DNA from: Progne subis subis
Taxonomy: Eukaryota; Chordata; Aves; Passeriformes; Hirundinidae
Direction: 5' to 3'
DNA length: 64,000 nt
Assembly (NCBI GenBank): GCA_022316685.1
Contig: JAKJHU010000024.1
Location: forward strand, 8,216,943-8,280,942
The notes under the pieces were generated by a model that saw only the letters and a program-made list of their open reading frames with translations, had not been told where the DNA came from and made no database searches. A program made the translations under genes and the position numbers. Positions 26,161 through 37,105 of this stretch are shown here, piece by piece (position 1 is the first letter of the stretch; each line of letters opens with the position of its first letter).

Positions 26161-26843
26161 GTTCCATTTCTTATTGCTTACCTATTCTGTTTGTTCTCTG
26201 CCTCCCTGATCCTTTTCGATTTTCTGCAGGTTAGCAAGTGCTGCATTGTCTGCTTTTGAAATGTGTCTTTAGGCGTGCTTTTGTTTGACAAGGAATGCCA
26301 AGGCTGAGCTGACAAAGTCTGTTTGAAAATCTTTTTCCAGGTATACAAGATCAGTAAGTCTGTTCAATGTATTCTGTGATTAGTATTTTTCTTCAGATAT
26401 TTATATCAACATTTCAGGTTTAGTGAAAGATGTTTTCTGAGCACACCTGTCAGTGGGAAACCCACTAAAGGTAAGTAACACTATCATTTATATATTCAAA
26501 TGTATAAATATATTTATGGTAAATAGTTGACATATCTCTCCATATGACTTAAAAGAAAATATACCTTTAACAAGCACTCAGCCACTGTTTTTTTCACAGG
26601 TTGAAACAAATATCAGTGTACGAAAGCTGTCTTTTAGGTATTTTGGCTCTAGCTCTTTACAACCAGGATAATTTTAAACATAATACTTAGATTTCTGCAC
26701 CCTTTCCCCTGCAGGAGCAGGGGCACTGGCAGTAATGTTTGTCCTATAAGGCAAACTTTCAGGTGAAAAAAGCATTTATATGTTCAGAAACTACACATGC
26801 ATGAATTCCAAATAGGATTTGTTGTTGATTGGTTTTGGTTTTG

Positions 26844-26860
26844 TTTTTTTTTTTTTTTTT
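26844..26860. repeat. Poly(T) tract, 17 bases
   Basis: A pure T run preceded by GGTTTTGGTTTTG. It could be an A tail on the minus strand, but no element body is recognisable beside it. Confidence 0.95.
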
Positions 26861-28440
26861 AAATTGACGGCATGTTTTGCCTTTTACTTCTCCAGTTGCA
26901 ACAGAGATCACATCCTTGACAAAACAGTTTGGTGGAAGCTCTACCGAAAGCCTACCTAGAAGAGGGAAATCAAACAAAGGTGGTACAATTAAGATACGCA
27001 GATCCCTCTTTTAGCAACACATCTCCTATTTGCATGGGATACAATTGCCTCAAGAGGAAACATTCCATGCTAGACTAGAGAATGTTGCAAATCCTTAGAA
27101 AAGAAGTACAACAGACCCCAAATCTTACTTTTTATTCCTACTGTTTTCACTCTGATCAAGGCTGGAGCCTGATACACACGGTCTTTTCATGACGTATGGC
27201 AAATGACTCCCATATACCAGGCAGTGCTGGGATTTTCCAGGTGGTGCTAGGATTCCAGACACTTCCCTCTGAGCTGGAAGTGAAACTGTGTAGAAGATTT
27301 GACACCACATGTCAATGAGTTAGCAAGAACAAGAACTGAAGGCAGACCACGTACCCAGCTGAAGAGCAGAAGTTTAAATGTAGAACTGAATTTTCCTTCT
27401 GATCAACAGAGCAAATGCTTGTTGAAAGGCAGAAGTCAAATAAGGGATTTGTGAATCACTCCTAGGGTGAGATCAGCTCCTCTCTTACCTAAAAGGCTGA
27501 AGAAATACTTCAAGAAGAAAAAATTCTCATTTTCTTGTGATTGAAACTCTAGGTGCTGGAAGTGTCCAACTTTTAACTGTAACATAAGCTACACTTTGTT
27601 TTATGGTTCTTTTGTTTGGTTGGTTGTTTCTTTGTTTATCACAGAGGATGAAACCAAAGACCTAAATTTTAACATGGCAATTAAAAAGCAGACTCCAATT
27701 TTGTAACCTTAACCTAAAGTTGCTTTACTGTAATTGCATTTTAAGATTCTCTTCTCCATTAATCAAGTTCACATTTACATGTCCTATGTCTCTATCAGGC
27801 AATAAGCAAAGAGATTCCTACATCAACTGGGTGGATTAAAATTCCACTGTCCTCTCTTTTTTTTTTCCATATACCACTACATTTTAAAACAACATCAAGA
27901 TAATAATAGGCAGCCCAATCCTACCAAGGCATGACCTTGTCAAATCATGATCAAAAGAGATGAGCATGCACACTCTGTGTTTTTTTCCCAAAGGGCATGG
28001 TACAGAGCTGAGAAAGACCATCAGAGCCAAGATTGGAAGCTGTAAAATATGTGTCGCTTTAAAAATGTATTTTACTTTCACTTAATTTCAACTATATTAA
28101 TGTTAATAACAAGAAAAATCTATGGATCTAATAATCCAGTACACATTCCTTGCCCAAAGAAAGAAATAATAGAAAATGTTTGCGGTTTATGTAAATAAAA
28201 ATCATAAATATTCTAACAGTTTTCTGATACAGCAAAAAATACTAAGCTAGTGCATTTGAAACTAGAAAAGGAGAACAATTGATCTTAACTTTGAAACATG
28301 CAAAAGTATTTTCCTCGTGATCTTTTGCCATAGAAAATGAAACTAGTTTATTCAAATGTAAGAAGTTGATCTTGTTTAAAAGGTGCTTGGCTCTCTAATT
28401 ACATGAGAGGTACCTTTTTTAAATAATTCATTAGAAATAT
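26861..28440. other. Unique noncoding DNA, no gene seen
   Basis: Short frames only (up to 72 codons). A perfect octamer lies at 27,028-27,035 and an imperfect tandem pair at 27,217-27,256. A run of T sits near 27,857. Confidence 0.7.
27217..27256. repeat. Imperfect 20-base tandem duplication
   Basis: CCAGGCAGTGCTGGGATTTT (27,217-27,236) is followed directly by CCAGGTGGTGCTAGGATTCC (27,237-27,256). Fifteen of the twenty positions agree. It is an old local duplication. Confidence 0.8.
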
Positions 28441-28463
28441 GGGGGGGGGGGGGGGGGGGGGGG
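28441..28463. repeat. Poly(G) run, 23 bases
   Basis: Twenty-three consecutive G follow TTAGAAATAT and precede CAAGATAAAG. The run is pure and isolated in AT-rich DNA. It could form a G-quadruplex; its exact length may be a sequencing or assembly artefact, since homopolymer lengths are error-prone. Confidence 0.95.
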
Positions 28464-31400
28464 CAAGATAAAGTCTAAAAATACCCACCATGTGAACTAC
28501 TGAACTGCTCTCTTAAAATTAAAAGCTGAAATTCTTTGACTGTCTCATTTTCTAGCAGAACACAAGAAAGGAATATTTTAGTTGGTTCTCACCCTCCAGG
28601 CAAAGTAGTATAAAACCTCTGGCCTGATTCCAACCCCATTATCAAAGGACCACTCACCTAATCTAAAAAAGCAGCTCTTCATCAATTTATCATTAACAAG
28701 AGCATTACAATATAATGTAGGAAAACAGCTTTTCACTAGGGATTCAGTTAATGGGAGTCTAGAGCCACATAACAAGCATGGCAGAAGATATTCCACAGTA
28801 GGTGAGGATAATATACATATATTCTACAGAAAGAATACTGCAAATAACTTCTCTGTTGCTGATGAGCTCTCTCAATTTTTTTTTAGATTTAATTTTAAAA
28901 GTTGAAGTCTTGTTGAATTCTACAGCAACATACATGAACGCAAAGTAATTAGCTGCTGACTCCCTGTGAAGATACTTTATACAATATATTTGGTGTTAGT
29001 GAAAGTGTGACTCTGGTAGGTTTTTGTGGAATTTCACAAGTGTTGATTCCTGTTCACTGTCTATCCCACAACGTCAAAACTCAGGAGTTCAAAAATCACA
29101 AGCCAAATATCCAAAATTCCGATTAGTTAAGATGTCACAAAAAAACATGCAAGAGATCTGACTTTTTATTCTCCTTGTGAGAACTGGGAATTTTCTTCTC
29201 AATCTAAATTCATAGTCCATGGGCTGAAAACACTATTTTATAATGTTTGAACACAAGTTGAATTTGGACATACTTCTGTGAATTCTGTAGCTGAAACTTT
29301 CAGGCAAAAGTTGGTACTGTCAGGCAAGCCACAAGACCACAACTGGTGAGTCTCATGCCAGTAGCCAGGCAGCTGCACCACCCTTGGTCATTAATGTCAC
29401 ATCACTGCTCTATGGCATCCCACAGGAGGAAAAATTCAAACCAGACTAGGCCAGGTAAATAATTTTTTATGCAGCTCACCAAAGCCTCCAATACAGAGCT
29501 GATGATATATTTTTGAGCTGAGATCAGCTTGGAGACAAAAGATGACATCCGTTCCAGCCTAAAATCTGCCATGTAAAGTTAACTCACCAATGATGCTTGA
29601 AGGAAGAAGAGCAGCAGAATGAGCTTGTACCAGATCAACACTCGGCATCATGAAGCTGCAGGATTTTGGGGACCTTTGGCAGGATCCATGACACTACCTA
29701 TATCCTATGGCCTCATTTTAACACAAAACAATAAAGAATATGGAGAGAGCACACTGGAGTTTCACAACAAAACCAGAAAATCTCTCACACTACCTGTATT
29801 TCTAAAATAACTTCATCTTAACAGAGACAGACATTGGTAATACTCCTAATACGGTGTTTCCCTAGCATATAGGTTTACTAAACTGTAATGCTCTAAGATA
29901 CTTTAAAATGGTATTTTATATTTACTTGGTGTAAATTAATTGTTTCCCACCAGCTGTAAGATTTAATCTATTATAGACCATACAAAAAGTTCCTGCCCTT
30001 AGGTGAAGGTAAAATAAATTAGCGGGGGGAAGAGAGCCACAAAATTCATTTACCTTCAGTAAATGATTAGGTCTGATGAAATAGTGAACCTCGTGACACC
30101 TCCACCACTTCAAATCAGATCTAGGAGTGAAGTTATGGATCCTGCAAAAAATACCAGGTGTTGCTATACATAACAGTTCATCTGATCAGCAATGCAGGTC
30201 ACAGCAAACACTTCACCTCAGTGCTCTGGCTCACTGCGCGGGGCTCCCTGCAGAGTGGAGACGAGTTCAAGGTCACTACCCTGAAATTTGAAGTGCGCTG
30301 CAGGACTGGCCCCACCTACCTGAGAGACCTCCTTCCCCTTCTCTTATCTCAGCCTCCCATGACAGCTGCATTTCTCCAAACAGTGAATCTGCCAGCCAAA
30401 CAGGCAAGATGCTCCTGAGAGGCGGAGATGACTTTTGGAGGAGCTGGATATGGACTATGGACCTTCTTCCCTGAGGAGAGAAAAATAAACTCACTTGCAA
30501 ACTTCAACGTAAACCTTATCTTTCCAGCTGAATAGGCCTCAATAACACCTTCAAACAAATCAAAATTCTACAAAATAATCAAATTCTTTCCCTGACAGGC
30601 TGAGAAGAGGCAGAGAGAAGTGCTTCATACAAAAAGACGCATTCACACACACATACACACACACTGCTTTTAGTAACAGAAAGTGTTTTGATATTGCAGT
30701 GCATGAGGGTACGTACACAAGAGCATACTGAGACCAAACAACACAGCTACAGTGATATTTCAGGAACAGGATTAGGAGATGTGCTACGCTGCATCAAATA
30801 TGTAACGAAGTGCTCACACAGATATTTGATGTTCTTGCCTGTTGGCCTCCATGTGTTGCCAAAGGAGCTGGTATCCTCATACACAGCTTCAACACAAAAG
30901 TGACACTCTTTCTTAAAATATTTTGAGCATCATTAGGCTGGGGATATTCCCTTCCGAAGCGACTGGTGGTCTCTGCTAACAAGGTTTTTTGACAATAGAT
31001 TCCTATAACATGGCAGATACTTTCATTTTGCCTATCTCCCTTCAAATGAGGAAAAAGACGATCAGAATGGCTGTGCATACCCAAAACCATGTCCTGCCGT
31101 ATTTTCAAGATTTCCCCCATCACTTACTCTGACCCAAGACAAAGCAGCAAAACTGAAAAAGAGCACAAGGGTCATGCACACCAAAATGAATTATGCCAGT
31201 AGTAACTCTCCACTTTGATACTTCCAAAATATTTAATTTTTATTTCAATTTTTGAAAGATGCCTTTTGTAATCCTATTAATGAGATATATGAAACTAGAG
31301 AAGTGATTGTGTCCTGTTTAAAGCATATCAAATCAGAATGCTTAAATTTCAAAAAGGATCATCCAAGTATTTATTGGCATTTATTCATTCCTATTAAATG

Positions 31401-32619
31401 CTTTAATTTCAAGGAACTGACACCCTCCAGGGAAACACCCACTTTGCCAGAAAATTCCCAGCCAAAGCCAACAAAGAGCATCCTTCTGAAAGGTCTCAAG
31501 AAAAAGTTCTGAGTGTTTCTCCCTGAGGGATTGCGTTGTTAATGGTGGACATTAATTTCCACGTGTGACAAAGTCAGGTCAAACCCATCAAGAAGATACA
31601 CAAAGGATTTCCCTCTACACGCCCCCATGGAGCCTCCTGACTGCATCCCACTGCAGGCAGGTGTGGGGGAGAGGCACAGACTGCAGCACCTTTGCAGGAA
31701 AAGGTTGATTTCAGAAAACACTGTGTCTGTACCAGTTAGATAAGATATCTGACCAGGAAAACCACAACAGTGAAGGAGGAGAACCAGGCTGAGAAGCTGC
31801 AGGAGCAGCAGTAGGAGACGGGGATAAAGGTTACTGAAGGTCAAGTACAGCTGGCGCATCGCTGCTGGCACGAAATTGCTGCTGCATTCCAGGAAATCAT
31901 TCCCTCTCATCTTCCTGAGCCTGTCACATCCTATTTCACTTACTGGTTCCTTTTCAAGGTGTTCGTCTTATTTGTCTCCTTGGGTTTGCTGTTTATCTCC
32001 ATTTATTCTCAGCATAATTTGAGGCTCGTTGTTTGAATTCTGTGACTGGTGAGCAGGTGGGGGAGAGTTAACCTGTCTAATGATTTGGAGAATCTATGTG
32101 GGAAGGAGAGAGAACAAGATTAGTAGAAGTGATTACAGCAGGAGTTGTGATGGGAATATCATTTCAGCAGAGTGAGCAGTGGGGGACCAGCTGGCCTGTG
32201 TCTCGTCATTTTTGCAGAGAAAACTGAAGGAGCTGCGTTACTCTGTGTGAGCCGTGTCCGGGAGCTATAAAATTACCTACTGATGAATAAGCTGGAAAGT
32301 TGTTTGAAATAAAGTTTAGGAAGCACTAACATACCTCATGCAATTCCAGCTTTATGGTAATGTATGTTAGATAATTAGCACCAATGGGTAAGAGGCATGA
32401 ATACTCATACAAGGAAAGCAAAGCATTAGCATCTATTTAGGAGATTACAGTTAAATTTATCATGAGCTACCTGTCTCTGCTGGAACAGTTCTTACATCAG
32501 GAATCTTGGTCCTCTTCAGAAAAGAAAAAGATATTAGGATTTCACATTTGGCTTACAGGGAGTTCTTTTGCAGGAACCAAATCTCTCTATTCACAAATGA
32601 GCTGTGGAACCTCCCCAAT
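28464..32619. other. Unique noncoding DNA, no gene seen
   Basis: Frames of 109 codons (30,794-31,123, minus) and 123 codons (31,539-31,910, minus) have no recognisable domain. The second lies in a moderately GC-rich patch that may be an unrecognised repeat. A GATA-type palindrome, AGATAAGATATCT, lies at about 31,738. Confidence 0.6.
30644..30664. repeat. Short (CA)n microsatellite
   Basis: A CA dinucleotide repeat of about ten units is interrupted once by a T. It is short and probably only weakly polymorphic. Confidence 0.9.
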
Positions 32620-33250
32620 CACCAGCCCAGGCCTGCAGAGCTCTGGCATAGGGCTGTGGGGTGGCTACTGGGAAGAGGAGCCAGGGCTGCCCCATGCCAG
32701 ACACAGATGGTCCCAGCCAGCTCAAACCAACCCACTGCAGGGCAGGCTGAGCCCCCAGCCCTGCACAGGGCACCTCTGTGAAAACAGATCTAAAGGAAGG
32801 GCAGAAAATGCCAGGTGGTGGAAAGAGGAGGGAACACCAAGGTCAGAGGAAGAAGTGCTCCACAGCAAAGCTCCACAGCTGCTCCCTGCAGCCCATGGCA
32901 AACCACATCCTGGAGCAGAAGAACACTCCTGACAGGAATGCAGCCTCTAGAGCCCTCTTTGGAGCAGAAGAAAGGGGCAAGAAGAAAAAGTAAAGAACAG
33001 TGATTGCAAGCCCTAGCCCCACTGCACCGTTCAGGCAGGATGTAGAGGAACCTGGAGTGAAGCTGAACCTAAGAAAGGGGGAAAAAAAGGTGTTTTAATG
33101 TTTGTTTCTCTCCTTCCCACTACCCAGGCAAACGATTAAATGCCTACTTTAACTAGTGATAAATTAAATTAGTTTTTCCCCCAAGCTGAGTCAGATATTT
33201 GAGAGCGGCTGTCTCCTACCTTCTTCTGAGCTTGAGAATCTATGTTTGCA
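32620..33250 (+). mobile_element. Degraded LTR-like interspersed repeat of avian type
   Basis: A GC-rich block (about 32,620-33,060) is followed by a TA-rich tail (about 33,080-33,190). I recognise its arrangement from an abundant passerine repeat: GCAGCCCATGG and CTGGAGCAG phrases near 32,888-32,920, then GATGTAGAGGAACCTGGAGT at about 33,040, GGTGTTTTAATGTTTG at about 33,090, and GATAAATTAAATTAGTTTTT with CCCCCAAGCTGAGTC just after 33,158. The order agrees with an LTR having a poly(A)-signal-like AT-rich segment near its 3' side. No internal retroviral gene is seen on either side, so it would be a solitary LTR relic. The match is from memory and the copy is divergent; the family name and left edge are uncertain. 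The frames of 156 codons (32,462-32,932) and 91 codons (32,506-32,781) overlap it and are not supported as genes. Confidence 0.5.
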
Positions 33251-36200
33251 TCTTCACTTCAGGACAAGTGCAGATGGATCTGGGGCAACTTGCCTTCTCC
33301 AGAGGCAAGATTCAAAGTCAGCTCATCTGTTGTGCCTTGCATCTGCAACAGGAACTAAAGCTCCTTTGGACTACGCTCAGCCACATCTTGCATTCATAAC
33401 ACAGCTTCAGTCTTCTCTTGACACCCTGCCCTGGGTGAGGAAGAGTCTTCTCTGGCCCTAGTCACGGCTATAATATCTTTTAATATTAGCATTGCAATAT
33501 GTCAGTGTGTGCACTGTGCAGCTTTTTAATCCTGTCGCTCACAGTTTACCAGAAAAGTGAGTAAAATATATCCTGTTCTCTGAATCTCCTGGGTAATGAC
33601 TTAATTACATTAAGCTTGTTTCCTGGATGTCTCATTCATTGTTATGCTCGCAAAACTATTCACATTAAGAATGCTCTGTTTTAACAACCTTGCCCAACTG
33701 TAATTCTTTTAATTTCTTCATCTGTTTCTTCTAGGAAGTTTAAGAAAATGTCTCTAAATTACTGTTGAATTAAGAAGAAAATAATCCTCTACTTGTTCAA
33801 AGAAGTAAACCCCAGAACCTCAAACCACACTTTTTCATCTATGCAGTCCTAGAAATAATGCTGAGGGTTTATCATTTCATGTATATTGCAAAACCTGAGT
33901 AAAAACCACTTGCATCTTCTGAGAACAAAAATGAGAAGGAATAAGATGAATAAGAAATGTTACCAGGAAAAGACAGAAAACTAAGTGTAAATGGAGGTAA
34001 GCTACAGCTAAAGTGGCTGTAAGGTTACTCACGGATGGAATACTTGCACATTTTCTGATATACAAAATCAGCAATTAAATTTTAAAAGAAATTCCTAAAC
34101 CAAGTATTTGGTCGATCTAAGAAGAAGAAAGATGTTGAGATTTAAGGGCTCTACTCTTGTCTTGGAATTCCTTTTTTCTTCAGACATCATTGAAAATGTT
34201 TGTCTGTTTCATATACTGACTAATGCTGCTCATGATGTTACAAGACTATTTGCAAATGATATTTTAAAAAGGACACATGAAGTATTTTTGAGGGACAAAT
34301 CTTATTTCTGTTCACATACCCAGACTCAGATTAAGCAGTTCTCTTATACAGAGCACACAAAAGGAAACCTGAATTTAAAGTAAGGTGTCACTATTTCTTT
34401 GTAACATGGCTGGGATATACCACCAGGAGTTAGGAAATTGAAGAGGTCATGTATCTGAAACTGAGAAACACATCTGTACCTGTTTAAAGCCTGCATACTT
34501 GTCACAACAGGGTCTGACAGAAATAAAATAACCGAGGTCAGAAGAAAACGAGTAGGTTCTGGATAAATCCAGACAGAATGGCCTCCCAAGAATACCCCCC
34601 TTCCAAGGCACTTGGGAAGCACAAAAATAAAACTGAGAGTTGTGTTTCCTGTAGATGTAACAATATAGAGCTAAGCGATCCATTCCAGAGCAGACTCCAA
34701 CAGAATCTCCAAGGGACTGAAGATTAAAAAACTGGCTTGAGACATGGAGGACACCCCAGTGTTGATCTGGCAAAATAGCTTCTGTCCTCTTCATTTTTTA
34801 AGGTTTTGGAATATCTTGAGACAGACCAGGAAATGCATTTACCATCCAGCTCTTTACACTACAAGGATGAACCCGTGAGGGTGAGAGATGTAGAAACACC
34901 TAACTGTGGTGCCATGAAGGGAATGAAAAGACTGCAGGGAGTATGGTAGGAGACAAAAAATGGGATACTTACATTCGTTTTACAGCTTGCACTGCTCCTC
35001 TGGCCAGGAATACAAGCAAAAGACAAGCTAAAAATAAAGAGTAACAACTTATTTTCTGTGTTATTTAAAATACTATGAATACAGAAATTAAAATGTTCTT
35101 TTCTTTCTTTGATTCATTCAGTTGCACTTGTTTAGATAGAGAAAAAATACAAACCAAACATGACCATTCATTCTTATTTGCATGATTATAAGTGTGAGTT
35201 CAGAAAATTCAGCTTTCCTGAGAGGACACCTGCCCCTTGTTTTGCTGATCACTGTGCATTACCATTCTGTTACACGCAGAATGCTGAGGATGTTGCTGAA
35301 ACATTCGCTTCTTTCCAAACAGAAGTTTGCTTGAGGTCCGTGTATATTGACTTCCTGAACACTGAAGTTATGTATATAACTTTGCTGTTTATATGCAACA
35401 TTTATCCCATTTTGTTTGCTCTTATAATTTTTATCACAATAGAAAACCATTACAGATCTACAGAATGTCATTTTCAAACACTTTTAATACCTACATGACC
35501 CAAATTTTCCTACTTAGACAGAGGAACACTTCAGGAGCTACAATACAATTACAAGTAACCGTATATGCAGGAGGTCCTGGGACAGAGGTTAGGCAAGGCT
35601 TGAGGATGAGATATGACACCAAACCAGAAACAGGATTCCAGCACAGGCTTTAGTACTAGGAAAATCTAAGCAAGCACAATTTTGCAAAAGAGCAGAAACT
35701 TGATTGCTTCAGAATAAATGGTCTTTACATGAAGCTGCTGGAGAACAATGACCATGGGAAAGCTAAGCCCAGGTTACTTCAGATTTAAACAGATTTCCAC
35801 AGAATCATTCCTGACATCTGTTTGGTCATGGTTTGGCTGTGAAAGTTTTGCAGAATCTTAAAGAAAAACCAACCAAACAAACCACAACACCTTCCCTCCA
35901 ATCTACATTTTATAATAGAACACAGTCTTTACAGACTCAATAAATTATTCATGGAGAAGGCAATATTACTATTAGACCCTTGGGGTCTTGGGCTCCCTGC
36001 ATGCAGAAGATCTAACTCTACACAATCAATCCAGCAGGATAACTGTTATACTCTACTTAACCCAGATTGCCTAACAGGGTTTGAAAATGGATTAGTGGAT
36101 GATGAGCTCGTTTTAAAAGCAATATTATCTCCCTGAAAAGCCGAGGATAATTTCTTCTAGCCATTTTAAGAAATAAAATGATCCTAGGTTTGACAGAAAC

Positions 36201-36889
36201 TTTTCACATATTCTCTTAACTAGCTAGACAGTGACACATGCAGAGACATGGCAGAAGCTAAGCATCAAAACAGGCATCAATCAAAAAATGAACACTAAGC
36301 AAAAGTTGTCTTACACTCTTACAGTAGAAAGAATCTAGATTGACAAGAAGGTATCAAAACTGGATTATTATTACAAATTCTCTGAATGTCCTCTGTGAAG
36401 GGGCAAGCAAGATTTCTGGAGTGGCTACAATTCTTTATCATTACAGTAACTCCCATAGTTAATACTGATATCCTGATAATATGCTAACATATTTCTAATT
36501 ACAGAGACAGGCATAAAGCTGAAAGCATTCTAGAGACCAAATGGCTCCTTGCTCTCTATTTTTGGTAACTACCAACCATCCAAAATAACCCAGCAAAATT
36601 TACTACCTATAGTGATAGTTTCAATTTTTATTTTTCACAGAAATCTCTGCTTGCTATCAAAGCACTGTGCTGTGGTCATTTTTCATTTTGCACTTGTCAA
36701 GATAGCTCTGCTTTCCTTGCATGCATGCATTTTGTTTGTTCATAATATTCCCTTGAAATAGAGAAAATAGCTGGAAGTAGCTCTGGATTGGATTGGACAC
36801 AGAAAGGAAAAAGCACAGAGAGACTTACCTCTACATGAAGATATCAAGATTTCAGACACAGAAAAGAGACATATTCTGAACTTCCTGCA
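33251..36889. other. Unique noncoding DNA, no gene seen
   Basis: Frames of up to 115 codons (34,447-34,794, minus) and 112 codons (35,160-35,498, plus) lack domains and overlap antisense frames. A perfect octamer lies at 35,176-35,183. GCATGCATGCAT at about 36,719 is a short palindromic repeat. Confidence 0.65.
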
Positions 36890-37105
36890 GAATCATAGCA
36901 TTGTTTACATTAGAAAAAACCTTTAAGAACATTGAGACCAACCATTAACCTAGCACTGCCAAGTTCAGCACTGAATCATGTCCCTAAGTGTCACATCTAC
37001 ACATCCTTTGCATTCCTTCTGGGATGGTGACTCCACCACTTCCTGGGGCAGCCTGTTATAATGCTTGACAGCCCTTTCTTTGAAGATTTTTTCCTAATAT
37101 GCATC
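36890..37105 (-). mobile_element. Short, old CR1 LINE 3' fragment
   Basis: This is a second CR1 3' end in minus orientation. On the plus strand it begins GAATCATAGCATTG and continues with recognisable CR1 phrases: AACCTTTAAGAACATTGAGA, CTAGCACTGCCAAGTTCAGC, GGTGACTCCACCACTTCC, GGGGCAGCCTGTTATAATGC and TTTTTTCCTAATAT. It carries scattered substitutions against the consensus I remember and stops being recognisable at about 37,105. It is only about 215 bases long, as expected of a severely 5'-truncated insertion. It belongs to a different CR1 subfamily from the long copy, judging by the different 3' sequence. It has no coding potential. Confidence 0.9.

Larger units (their letters stand above)
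25794..26843. other. Unique noncoding DNA with two short hairpins
   Basis: This kilobase has no open frame above 60 codons. It holds the hairpins at 25,910-25,937 and 26,143-26,160, described separately, and a strong splice-donor-like AAAGGTAAGT with its GT at 26,471. Around 26,490-26,530 is a TATA-rich stretch. Confidence 0.65.

Noticed and set aside
31539..31910. 123-codon open frame on the minus strand with a leucine-rich stretch
   Set aside because: The leucine run comes from CAG/CTG-rich DNA. No signal peptide plus domain arrangement is recognisable.
32462..32932. 156-codon open frame on the plus strand
   Set aside because: It overlaps the degraded interspersed repeat, has no domain, and its length is explained by locally high GC.
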